Shown here: one piece after another, positions 52,797-64,000 of the stretch
How positions within the stretch are numbered: the first letter of the stretch is position 1
How the letters are laid out: each line of letters starts with the position of its first letter
Origin: Ilumatobacteraceae bacterium
GTDB taxonomy: Bacteria > Actinomycetota > Acidimicrobiia > Acidimicrobiales > Ilumatobacteraceae
Assembly (NCBI GenBank): GCA_018401375.1
Contig: JAGYKR010000011.1
Span: forward strand, 18,096-82,095
DNA length: 64,000 nt
Direction of reading: 5' to 3'
The notes under the pieces: generated by a model
What the model was told of the DNA's origin: nothing
The model's database searches: none
The model's input: the letters and a program-made list of their open reading frames with translations, nothing else
Position numbers and translations under genes: made by a program

Positions 52797-53222
52797 ATGG
52801 CCAAAAAGAAACTCGCTGCGATCGTTAAGATCCAGATCCCCGCAGGCAAGGCCAGCCCGGCCCCGCCCGTGGGTACTGCTCTGGGTCCGCATGGCGTGGC
52901 CATTATGGACTTCGTCAAGGCCTACAACGCCGCCACCGAATCCCAAGTCGGAACCATCATCCCCGTGGAGATTTCGGTCTTTGAGGATCGCACTTTCAGC
53001 TTCGTGCTGAAGACTCCTCCCACCCCGGTGCTGCTGCGTCAAAAGGCCGGTATTGAAAGGGCTTCGGCTACTCCTGGTAAGACCGTCGTTGCTTCGGTCT
53101 CTGAGGCCGACGTTGAAGAGATCGCCAAGATCAAGATGCCTGACCTCAACGCCTTCGATCTCGAAGCCGCCAAACTTCAGGTCCGCGGTACCGCCCGTTC
53201 GATGGGCATTGAAGTCCGCTGA
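52797..53222 (+). CDS. rplK: 50S ribosomal protein L11
   Basis: 141 residues, full length and intact. Seen: [20 protein letters not shown] at the N-terminus, part of the thiostrepton-site region, and the C-terminal RNA-binding part ending ARSMGIEVR. It forms the stalk base with 23S rRNA. GAGAGA precedes the ATG. The 89-bp gap to rplA holds no gene. Confidence 0.97.
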   Translation: MAKKKLAAIVKIQIPAGKASPAPPVGTALGPHGVAIMDFVKAYNAATESQVGTIIPVEISVFEDRTFSFVLKTPPTPVLLRQKAGIERASATPGKTVVASVSEADVEEIAKIKMPDLNAFDLEAAKLQVRGTARSMGIEVR

Positions 53223-53311
53223 AATCTTTGCTGCGGCATTCGCCGGAGCAGCCACAGGCCACGACCGGGATCACCTCGCCCGGCGGGCCTCACCACTGAG
53301 GGAGACTCATA

Positions 53312-54010
53312 ATGTCAGGTAAGAAATACGCCCAATCAGAGAAGAAGTTCGATCGGGATGCGGTGTACAGCCCGGTTGAAGCGCTGGCTCTGGTCAAGCA
53401 GATGGCCACCGCCAAGTTTGATGAGACCGTAGATATGGCGGTCCGCCTCGGTGTGGATCCTCGTAAGGCCGATCAGATGATTCGCGGCACAGTCGCACTG
53501 CCCTCGGGTACCGGTAAGGACGTGCGGATTGCCGTCTTCGCCGCTGGCGAAGCCGCCAACGAGGCCCGTGAGGCCGGCGCCGACATCGTGGGTGCTGATG
53601 ATCTGGCCGCTCAGATTGAAGCTGGCAAAATGGATTTCGATCTCGCCATCGCCACTCCGGACATGATGCCGCTCGTTGGCCGCCTCGGCCGTGTGCTCGG
53701 TCCTCGGGGCTTGATGCCGAACCCCAAGACCGGCACGGTGACCACCGATGTGGGTCGCGCCGTCACCGAGTTCAAGGGCGGTCGTGTGGAGTACCGCACC
53801 GATCGGTACGGCAATGTGCACGTCCCTCTCGGAAAAGTCAGCTTTGAGCCGACTGCATTGGAAGCGAACTTCCGTGCAGTTATTGACGAGTTGCAGCGGG
53901 CCAAGCCCGCCGCCTCGAAGGGCCGGTACCTTCGTAAACTCACCGTTTCGTCCACAATGGGGCCTGGCGTGAACCTCGATCTCAACCGTTTGAAGCCCGA
54001 GATCGTTTGA
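53312..54010 (+). CDS. rplA: 50S ribosomal protein L1
   Basis: 232 residues, intact. Seen: [40 protein letters not shown] and the end [16 protein letters not shown]1 sits at the ribosomal L1 stalk and in many bacteria represses its own operon. GAGGGAG lies before the ATG. The next gene, rplJ, is 270 bp downstream, after a probable L10 leader. Confidence 0.97.
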   Translation: MSGKKYAQSEKKFDRDAVYSPVEALALVKQMATAKFDETVDMAVRLGVDPRKADQMIRGTVALPSGTGKDVRIAVFAAGEAANEAREAGADIVGADDLAAQIEAGKMDFDLAIATPDMMPLVGRLGRVLGPRGLMPNPKTGTVTTDVGRAVTEFKGGRVEYRTDRYGNVHVPLGKVSFEPTALEANFRAVIDELQRAKPAASKGRYLRKLTVSSTMGPGVNLDLNRLKPEIV

Positions 54011-54029
54011 TAACCTCAGGCGCCTGACT

Positions 54030-54260
54030 GGGAGGAACTCGCCGCCGTATGCGGAGGGTTCGTCAACTGTCACAGATCTATCCGTAATTTGCTCGCCGAA
54101 GACAGCTGGTTCTGCACTGGTCCCTTGTGGACCGATACAGATGAAAAGTTCCTCACGGAACTGCCCGCCGAGGTGCACACGACAAGTCCACATGATTTCG
54201 CTTAACAGCTCGTCATGACGGTTCTCGGAGTGTTCGCCCGATGCGACATCGCATAGCGAG
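54030..54260 (+). promoter_or_regulatory. Probable ribosomal protein L10 leader (rplJL autoregulation)
   Basis: The rplA-rplJ gap carries GCCGAAGACAGCTGGT (54095-54110), resembling the GAAGAC(A/C)GC(A/T)GGT core of L10 leaders, and a nearby hairpin GGTCC/GGACC (54119-54133). Such leaders bind L10-L12 and hold back rplJ translation. The boundaries are approximate, and the sequence next to it is damaged. Confidence 0.5.
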
Positions 54261-54285
54261 CACCCGATATGAACCGAAAGGAGGT

Positions 54286-54841
54286 GTGCACCAAATCCCG
54301 AGAGACACCTCTAAAGAACCCCGCCCGACAAGGTCGCGCCGGTGGCCGAGGTTGCGGAGAAACTGCAGTCTGCATCCGCTATTCGTCACCGAATATCGCG
54401 GCTCCGACCGTGGGACAACTGGTAAAGTCGTTCGTTCGGCCCTGCGTCCCGCAGACGCCGAACTGAAGGTCTACAAGAACACTTTACCTCCGGGCGGCCA
54501 ATCAGGTCGATTCGGATCGTTGGAGGAGTTTTTGGTAGGTCCGGACGTCTTTGACCTTTGCCCGTGGCGACAGCCAGGCCGCAGCGAAAGCCTCAGCGTG
54601 ACTTCGCTAAGACTACCCCCGCCCTTGTGATCAAGGGTGGCGTGCTTGGCACGGTCCCTCTGTCCGCTAAGTATGACGATGGCGCTGGCTGATTCGCTGT
54701 CAAAAGCGAGGGAGTTGCTGGCAAAGTTTGCCGGAGCGCTTCAAGCCCCGCTGGTCAAGACTCCGCTGGTCTTTGCAGGCGCTCCCACGCAACTTCGTGC
54801 ATGGGTTGTCGGCATTGATCGACCAGAAGTCAGCCGAATGA
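54286..54841 (+). pseudogene. rplJ: 50S ribosomal protein L10, frame broken by small indels (probably consensus errors)
   Basis: L10 holds the L7/L12 dimers on the ribosome stalk. Its parts are readable in order but in different frames: DKVAPVAEVAEKLQSASA, then FVTEYRG and ADAELKVYKNTL, GSLEEFLVGP, ALVIKGGVLGTVPLSA, LLAKFAGALQAPLVKT and the end NFVHGLSALIDQKSAE with TGA at 54841. A GAAAGGAGG site lies at 54276-54284; the true start codon nearby cannot be fixed and may itself be damaged. A single-copy essential gene is unlikely to be dead. Confidence 0.8.
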
Positions 54842-54908
54842 ATCCGCTATGCGACATCCGGCGATTCGCCGGTCAACCATTTTGAGTTTTAACCTTTAGG
54901 AGAATGTC

Positions 54909-55283
54909 ATGACCAAGGAAGAAATCCTTGACGCAATCAGCAATCTGATCGTGATCGGTTCTCAAAGTGCTTCCGACGCCTTCGAAGAGCGCTTCGAAGT
55001 GACCGCAAGCCCGCCCCGGTGGCCGTGGCCGCTGCTGGCGCCGCTGCGGGCGGCGGAGCAGATAGGCCGCAGGAGCAAGACGAATTTGACGTCATCTTGC
55101 TCGATGCCGGCGCTCAAGAAGATCCACATCAAGGTGGTCCGCGAAACCACCAGCCTGGCCTCAAAGAGGCCAAGGATCTCGTGGACGGCGCCCCGGAAGC
55201 CTGTGGCTCAGAAGGCCAACAAGGAGGCCGCCGAGGCCGCTGGGCTGCTCGTCGAGGCAGGAGCCACCGTCGAAGTCAAGTGA
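54909..55283 (+). pseudogene. rplL: 50S ribosomal protein L7/L12, internal frameshifts that cancel out (probably consensus errors)
   Basis: The frame begins correctly with [13 protein letters not shown] after AGGAG and ends correctly with [20 protein letters not shown] and EVK, so a 124-residue open frame exists. Inside it, the expected hinge and core are in another frame ([24 protein letters not shown] and [14 protein letters not shown]), with a short return to the first frame at [10 protein letters not shown]. At least four frame changes are needed. A translation of the open frame would be wrong in the middle. Position after rplJ is standard. Confidence 0.82.
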
Positions 55284-55325
55284 CCCTTCTGAATCCGGTC
55301 TGAGGACCGGATCTCCAGTGTCTTC

Positions 55326-55355
55326 AACGGCCCCTGGGTTCGCCCGGGGGCCGTT
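55326..55355 (+). terminator. rplL-rpoB hairpin (attenuator-like)
   Basis: A 13-bp stem, AACGGCCCCTGGG (55326-55338) with CCCGGGGGCCGTT (55343-55355) and one G-T pair, closed by a TTCG tetraloop. No T-run follows, so it is better seen as a partial terminator, RNA-processing or mRNA-end site between rplL and rpoB. Confidence 0.65.
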
Positions 55356-55418
55356 GCGCGTACCCGCCCTAGTGTTGAAGACGTGTTGATGGCTGACGGC
55401 CGTCGAGTCCTCAGATCC

Positions 55419-55447
55419 TTGACATCTCGGTGCCGTTTCTTTACCTT
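55419..55447 (+). promoter_or_regulatory. Housekeeping-sigma promoter of rpoBC
   Basis: A perfect -35 box TTGACA (55419-55424), exactly 17 bp, then -10 box TACCTT (55442-55447). A start near 55454 would give a leader of about 225 nt before the rpoB GTG. This is the clearest promoter in the window. Confidence 0.75.
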
Positions 55448-55677
55448 GTGCTCAGTCAGGTGGTTTCGGCCTTAAGGGGCGGCGGACTGATCTGGAGAGA
55501 GAGTGCAGTTGACGATCGCCCCAACCGGGGATAGGATCGCCTGTTGCCGTGCGTCTCCCGTCCTGTTCCCATTTTCAGAAGTCCTATTCGGCGCGCAACG
55601 CCGTCAGATCTTTTGGGGCTGTTCGGTTGATCTCGTTCTCCTGCCCCGTTCTCCAACCCGTCAATCAGAGGTGATCT

Positions 55678-59283
<3,606 letters not shown>

Positions 59284-59330
59284 CCTTTTGGTCTCCCGAG
59301 AACGCACCAAGATCGAATAAAGGAATCCCG

Positions 59331-62300
59331 ATGCTCGACGTAAATATGTTCGACCAACTCAAGATCGGTCTGGCCACTTCGGATCACATCCGCCTGTGGT
59401 CACACGGTGAGGTCAAAAAGCCAGAGACCATCAACTACCGGACCCTGCGTCCAGAAAAAGATGGCCTGTTCTGCGAGAAGATCTTCGGACCGACCCGCGA
59501 CTGGGAGTGTTACTGCGGTAAGTACAAGCGGGTCCGCTTTAAGGGGATCATCTGTGAGCGCTGCGGTGTGGAAGTCACCCGCTCCAAGGTGCGTCGCGAC
59601 CGGATGGGTCACATCGAGTTATCGGCCCCTGTGGTCCACATCTGGTATCTGCGCGGTACCCGCTCTTGGTTGGCGTATCTGCTCGCAGGTATCGAGCCCC
59701 GCGAGGAACTCAAAGCCAAGCAGCTCGAAAAGGTCATCTACTTCGCCGCCAACCTCGTGACTTGGGTCAACGACGAACAGCGCCATGAAGATCTGCCGAG
59801 CCTCGAGGCCGAGTACGCCGAAGAAAAAGATGCGATCACCAAGGAACTCGAGTTGGCGATTGATCGTCGCTACAAAGAACTCGAAGCCGAGGCAGAAGTG
59901 GCCGAAGCCGAAGGGTCCGAGACCAAGAAGCTGAAGCGCGACGCCGAAAAAGAGATTGAGCAGTTGCGCGAGCGCTACGACATGGAGCTCGACTTGCTGG
60001 CTCGCACTTGGGATGAATTCAAGGGTCTGCATTCGCGCAAGATCCTTGACGACGAGATGCTGTGGCGCGAACTACGTGAGCGCTACGGCGACTACTTCGA
60101 AGGCGGCACCGGGGCCGACGCCATTAAGCAACTGATCGACCGCATCGATTTTGATGAGGAAGAGATCAAACTGCGTGAGGCCATCGATCCGGGCGAGTCC
60201 GGTCGTAAACCGCTGTCCGCGCAGCGTCGCCAAAAGGCGATCAAGCGGCTCAAGATCGTGACTTCCTTCAACCGTCGCGATGAGACTGGCCGTCGTTTGA
60301 ATGATCCAAAGGCGATGATCTTGGATGTGGTGCCGGTCATCCCGCCCGAGTTGCGTCCAATGGTGCAGCTCGACGGTGGCCGGTTCGCAACCAGCGACCT
60401 CAACGACTTGTATCGCCGAGTGATTAACCGCAACAACCGTCTGAAGCGGTTGCTCGATCTCGGTGCGCCCGAGATCATTGTCAACAACGAAAAGCGCATG
60501 CTGCAAGAAGCGGTGGACGCCTTGTTCGACAACGGCCGCCGTGGTCGTCCCGTGACCGGTCCGGGTAACCGTCCGCTCAAGAGCCTGTCTGACATGCTGA
60601 AAGGCAAGCAGGGTCGGTTCCGTCAGAACCTGCTCGGCAAGCGCGTGGACTACTCGGGTCGTTCGGTCATCGTGGCTGGCCCAACCCTTAAGTTGCACCA
60701 GTGCGGTCTGCCCAAACTGATGGCCCTCGAGTTGTTCAAGCCCTTCGTGATGAAGCGGCTCGTGGACCTCGAACTGGCTCAGAACATCAAGACCGCCAAG
60801 CGCATGGTGGAGCGTCGTCGCCCGCAGGTCTGGGACGTGCTCGACGATGTGATCAAGGAGCATCCGGTGATGCTCAACCGGGCACCTACTCTGCACCGCC
60901 TCGGTATCCAGGCTTTTGAGCCGGTGCTCGTGGAGGGCAAGGCCATCCAGATCCACCCGCTGGTGTGTACCGCATTCAACGCCGACTTCGATGGCGACCA
61001 GATGGCGATCCATGTCCCGCTGTCAGCAGAAGCTCAGGCCGAGGCCCGCGTGCTCATGCTGAGCGCGAACAACATCTTGTCCCCGGCTTCTGGTCGTCCG
61101 ATCGTGACTCCAACCCAGGACCTCGTCATCGGTGGCTACTACCTGACCGACCATGTGGAAGGTGCAAAGGGCGAAGGCCGCGTCTTCCGTCACAACTGGG
61201 AAGTAGTCCGGGCGCTCGATGAAGGTTCGGTGCTTTTGCACACAGGGATCACCATGCGGCCACCCGGTGGTGAGCCCTTCGCCACAACTATTGGGCGAGT
61301 GATCTTCGAAGAGACCCTGCCAGCGGACTACTCCGAGCGGTTCGGTCACGTGACCGAGATCATCAAGAAAAAGGAGATGGGCGTCATCGTGGAACGCCTG
61401 TCGGAGAGCTACCCCACAGCAGTGGTGGCCTCCTCTTTGGACAAGATCAAGAACCTTTGTTACCGCTACGCCTCCCAGTCCGGTCTGACGGTGTCCATCG
61501 ACGACGTCAAGACCCCGGTCGCCAAGCGTGCGCTGCTCGATCAGTATGAGGAGAAGGCCGAAAAGGTCGAGAATCAGTTCCGTCGCGGCATCATCACCGA
61601 CGGTGAGCGGCGCCAGCAGGAAGTTCGGATCTGGACCGACGCCACCAAAGATGTGCAGGAAGCGATGGAGAAGGCTTTCCGTGCCGAGCGCTTCAACCCT
61701 GTGGACATCATGGTTGGTTCGGGTGCTCGCGGCAACATGACGCAGATGCGTCAGATCGCCGGTATGCGTGGCCTCGTGGCTAACCCTCGTGGCGACATGA
61801 TTCCGCGTCCGATCAAATCCAACTTCCGTGAGGGTCTCGAAACCCTCGAGTACTTCATCGCCACTCCAGGTGCCCGTAAGGGTCTGGTGGACACCGCCCT
61901 GCGGACCGCTGACTCGGGGTACTTGACCCGACGTCTCGTGGACGTAGCCCAGGAACTCATCGTGCGCGAAGAGGACTGTGGGACCACGTTGGGCGTATGG
62001 GTAGAGAACGTCACTGTGGACACCGAGAACACGCGCAGTTACCTCGACACCAAACTGTTTGGACGGGCCCTGCTCAAAGACATCACCTTGTCTGATGGCT
62101 CGGTCCTGACCCGTAACACTTTGGTTGGCGACGAGGAGATGGAAGCGCTGCGCGACGACGCATCGGTGTCTCGTCTGCAGGTCCGCTCAGTATTGACCTG
62201 CGATGCCGAACTCGGTGTGTGTGCGCTGTGTTACGGCCGCTCATTGGCTACCGGCAAGGAGATTGAACTCGGTGAGGCTGTAGGCGTTATCGCTGCTCAG

Positions 62301-63203
62301 TCCATCGGTGAGCCCGGAACCCAGTTGACGATGCGTACCTTCCACACCGGTGGTGTGGCGGGCAAGGACATCGCCGGCGGTCTGCCCCGCGTCGTTGAAT
62401 TGTTTGAGTCTCGCACCCCGAAGGGTTCGGCCCGTCTGGCCCGAGCCACTGGTGTGCTCCGGATCAGCGATGACGAGGGCAAGGGCATTTTGATCACCGT
62501 GGCCGATGACCAAGGTGAAGACCATGAGGTGCAGTTGCCTCTCGGTGCTCGCCCGATCGTCAGCGATGGCCAAGAGGTCCGCGCCGGTGACCCGCTCACC
62601 GACGGTCCCTTCGATCCGAAGGAACTGATGGAGATCAAGGGCATCCGCGAAACTCAGTTGTATTTGGTGGAAGAGGTTCAGCGGGTCTACCGCGATCAGG
62701 GTGTGTCGATCCACGACAAGCACATCGAACTGATCGTGCGTCAAATGACGCGCCGCGTCGGGGTTCAAGAGCCCGGTGGAACTGATTTCTTGCCGGGGGA
62801 GCGCGTCGACGCCAAGGTGTTCCGTGACACCAACCGCCGCATGGTGGAGGAGTCACGGCGTCCCGCTGAGGGCCGTCCCGAGATCATGGGTATCACGAAG
62901 GCCTCGCTGGCCACTGAGTCGTGGTTGTCAGCGGCTTCGTTCCAAGAGACCACTCGAGTGCTTACCGAAGCCGCTATCGATGGCCGTGCTGATCATCTGA
63001 TCGGCCTCAAGGAGAACATCATCATCGGCAAGCTGATCCCCGCTGGGACCGGCATGATGAAGTACCGCGAGTTTGAGATTGCAGCTCCCGAGTATGAGCC
63101 GATGACCTTTTACTCTTCCGATGGTGAAGAGGACCCGGCAGCATTCTTGGCCGGCCTCCACGGCACATACCAAGGTGAGGGCGCTGACACCGCACAGGTG
63201 TGA
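59331..63203 (+). CDS. rpoC: DNA-directed RNA polymerase subunit beta'
   Basis: 1290 residues, complete. Seen: the N-terminal zinc site ([19 protein letters not shown]), the active-site [10 protein letters not shown] that binds the catalytic magnesium, the bridge-helix region, and the second zinc site ([15 protein letters not shown]) before [21 protein letters not shown] lysine/glutamate-rich insert near 150-230 is the actinobacterial type. AAAGGA precedes the ATG. Confidence 0.98.
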   Translation: MLDVNMFDQLKIGLATSDHIRLWSHGEVKKPETINYRTLRPEKDGLFCEKIFGPTRDWECYCGKYKRVRFKGIICERCGVEVTRSKVRRDRMGHIELSAPVVHIWYLRGTRSWLAYLLAGIEPREELKAKQLEKVIYFAANLVTWVNDEQRHEDLPSLEAEYAEEKDAITKELELAIDRRYKELEAEAEVAEAEGSETKKLKRDAEKEIEQLRERYDMELDLLARTWDEFKGLHSRKILDDEMLWRELRERYGDYFEGGTGADAIKQLIDRIDFDEEEIKLREAIDPGESGRKPLSAQRRQKAIKRLKIVTSFNRRDETGRRLNDPKAMILDVVPVIPPELRPMVQLDGGRFATSDLNDLYRRVINRNNRLKRLLDLGAPEIIVNNEKRMLQEAVDALFDNGRRGRPVTGPGNRPLKSLSDMLKGKQGRFRQNLLGKRVDYSGRSVIVAGPTLKLHQCGLPKLMALELFKPFVMKRLVDLELAQNIKTAKRMVERRRPQVWDVLDDVIKEHPVMLNRAPTLHRLGIQAFEPVLVEGKAIQIHPLVCTAFNADFDGDQMAIHVPLSAEAQAEARVLMLSANNILSPASGRPIVTPTQDLVIGGYYLTDHVEGAKGEGRVFRHNWEVVRALDEGSVLLHTGITMRPPGGEPFATTIGRVIFEETLPADYSERFGHVTEIIKKKEMGVIVERLSESYPTAVVASSLDKIKNLCYRYASQSGLTVSIDDVKTPVAKRALLDQYEEKAEKVENQFRRGIITDGERRQQEVRIWTDATKDVQEAMEKAFRAERFNPVDIMVGSGARGNMTQMRQIAGMRGLVANPRGDMIPRPIKSNFREGLETLEYFIATPGARKGLVDTALRTADSGYLTRRLVDVAQELIVREEDCGTTLGVWVENVTVDTENTRSYLDTKLFGRALLKDITLSDGSVLTRNTLVGDEEMEALRDDASVSRLQVRSVLTCDAELGVCALCYGRSLATGKEIELGEAVGVIAAQSIGEPGTQLTMRTFHTGGVAGKDIAGGLPRVVELFESRTPKGSARLARATGVLRISDDEGKGILITVADDQGEDHEVQLPLGARPIVSDGQEVRAGDPLTDGPFDPKELMEIKGIRETQLYLVEEVQRVYRDQGVSIHDKHIELIVRQMTRRVGVQEPGGTDFLPGERVDAKVFRDTNRRMVEESRRPAEGRPEIMGITKASLATESWLSAASFQETTRVLTEAAIDGRADHLIGLKENIIIGKLIPAGTGMMKYREFEIAAPEYEPMTFYSSDGEEDPAAFLAGLHGTYQGEGADTAQV

Positions 63204-63358
63204 GGTTGGCGCTCTGCAGCCGAGGACATAGCATTGCAGGGTTCGTGATCGGTGGATGCTCCTCGTAGAGGTCACCCGATCCGCCCGTTGTACATAGACC
63301 GTTGACACACCCTTCCTGCGTCTCACGCAGGATTACGAAAAGCGAAGAGGTTTCTCGC

Positions 63359-63730
63359 GTGCCCACAATCCAGCAGTTGGTCCGACAGGGTCGGAGTTCC
63401 AAGATCACTAAGAGCAAGACCCCCGCTCTGAAGGGGTCGCCTCAGCGTCGTGGGGTGTGCACTCGCGTCTACACCACCACCCCGAAGAAGCCGAACTCGG
63501 CTCTGCGCAAGGTGGCCCGTGTGCGTCTCTCCAGCGGTGTGGAAATCACTGCCTACATCCCGGGCGAGGGCCACAACCTTCAGGAGCACTCCATCGTGCT
63601 CGTGCGCGGCGGCCGCGTCCGCGACCTGCCCGGTGTGCGTTACAAGATCATCCGTGGGGCCCTTGATGCCGCCGGCGTAAAGAACCGTAAGCAGTCTCGT
63701 AGCCGCTACGGCGCGAAGATTCAGAAGTAA
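63359..63730 (+). CDS. rpsL: 30S ribosomal protein S12
   Basis: 123 residues, intact. S12 guards decoding accuracy. [15 protein letters not shown] with Lys43 and the later GVRYKIIRG lysine are of the streptomycin-sensitive type. Start is GTG 63359 with GAAGAGG upstream. The 155-bp gap from rpoC holds an imperfect hairpin at 63247-63281 (GATCGGTG with CACCCGATC, inner CCTC/GAGG), possibly an mRNA end or attenuator. Confidence 0.97.
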   Translation: MPTIQQLVRQGRSSKITKSKTPALKGSPQRRGVCTRVYTTTPKKPNSALRKVARVRLSSGVEITAYIPGEGHNLQEHSIVLVRGGRVRDLPGVRYKIIRGALDAAGVKNRKQSRSRYGAKIQK

Positions 63731-63752
63731 AGAGTCGGGAGTACTGAGAGCC

Positions 63753-64000
63753 ATGCCACGTAAAGGTCCCGCCCCCCGACGTGAACTCGTCGCTGATCCG
63801 ATCTATCGGTCAGTGCAGGTCACCCAATTGATTAACAAGGTCATGCTGCACGGTAAGCGCAGCGTGGCTGAAAAGATCGTCTATGACGCGATGACGCAGA
63901 TCGAAGCGAAAACCGGTGAGCCTCCTTTGGACACGGTCAAGCGAGCCATCGACAATGTGAAGCCCCCGCTTGAGGTGCGCAGTCGCCGCGTCGGTGGTGC
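63753..64000 (+). CDS. rpsG: 30S ribosomal protein S7, N-terminal part (runs off the right edge)
   Basis: The first 82 codons are present: [40 protein letters not shown], and [12 protein letters not shown] at the window end. S7 nucleates assembly of the 30S head. It follows rpsL by 22 bp in the usual str operon order; fusA would be expected next. Confidence 0.96.
   Translation, partial: MPRKGPAPRRELVADPIYRSVQVTQLINKVMLHGKRSVAEKIVYDAMTQIEAKTGEPPLDTVKRAIDNVKPPLEVRSRRVGG

Noticed and set aside
54909..55283. Accepting rplL as an intact gene because an unbroken 124-codon frame exists
   Set aside because: The middle of that frame does not match L7/L12, while the correct core is readable in another frame.
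63302..63307. TTGACA as the -35 box of an rpsL promoter
   Set aside because: No TAnnnT box occurs at 16-19 bp downstream (ACGCAG lies at 17 bp), so the match stands alone.

Overview
The window is a high-GC chromosome segment from an actinobacterium, most likely of the class Acidimicrobiia. The pointers are a mycothiol-type DsbA/nitroreductase-like protein, an LppM-like lipoprotein, an actinobacterial ClpC, menaquinone side-chain enzymes, GTG starts and TAnnnT promoter elements. The taxon is an inference from gene content only.

Layout. (1) 1-9934: the start of radA, a VOC protein, a DsbA-like protein, an LppM-like lipoprotein, a DUF1353-like membrane protein, clpC, a polyprenyl diphosphate synthase, a geranylgeranyl-reductase-family flavoprotein and a membrane cytochrome c. 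(2) 10342-30882: 21 co-directional genes without a real gap. Seven encode a cytochrome bc-type complex (two unrecognised membrane proteins, an 8Fe ferredoxin, a split b6f-like cytochrome b, a Rieske protein and a diheme cytochrome c). They run into a complete nuoABCDEFGHIJKLMN. (3) 30891-33318: threonine ammonia-lyase and an MFS transporter on the minus strand. (4) 33396-44092: a second complex I operon, nuoABCDHIJKLMN, without nuoEFG, followed by a MidA/NDUFAF7-like methyltransferase. (5) 45284-49650: EamA transporter, acetyl-CoA synthetase, YajQ-like protein, tRNA-Tyr and a GNAT acetyltransferase. (6) 49813-64000: tRNA-Thr, tRNA-Met, tuf, rpmG, tRNA-Trp, secE, nusG, rplK, rplA, rplJ, rplL, rpoB, rpoC, rpsL and the start of rpsG.

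How the parts work together. NADH enters through NuoEFG of the first complex I and reduces what is probably menaquinone. Its side chain could be made and partly saturated by the enzymes at 6805-9083. The bc complex then oxidises menaquinol and passes electrons to cytochromes c. The second complex I has no NADH module, so its donor is unknown: ferredoxin, another soluble carrier, or borrowed NuoEFG. Its quinone-site subunit NuoD2 differs from NuoD1 at two notable positions, and a homologue of the complex I assembly methyltransferase NDUFAF7 lies just downstream.

Cautions. tuf, rplJ and rplL are full of small insertions and deletions while their neighbours are intact. This looks like poor consensus sequence in two patches, not gene decay. 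Several 12-15 bp tandem repeats occur, most of them between genes.
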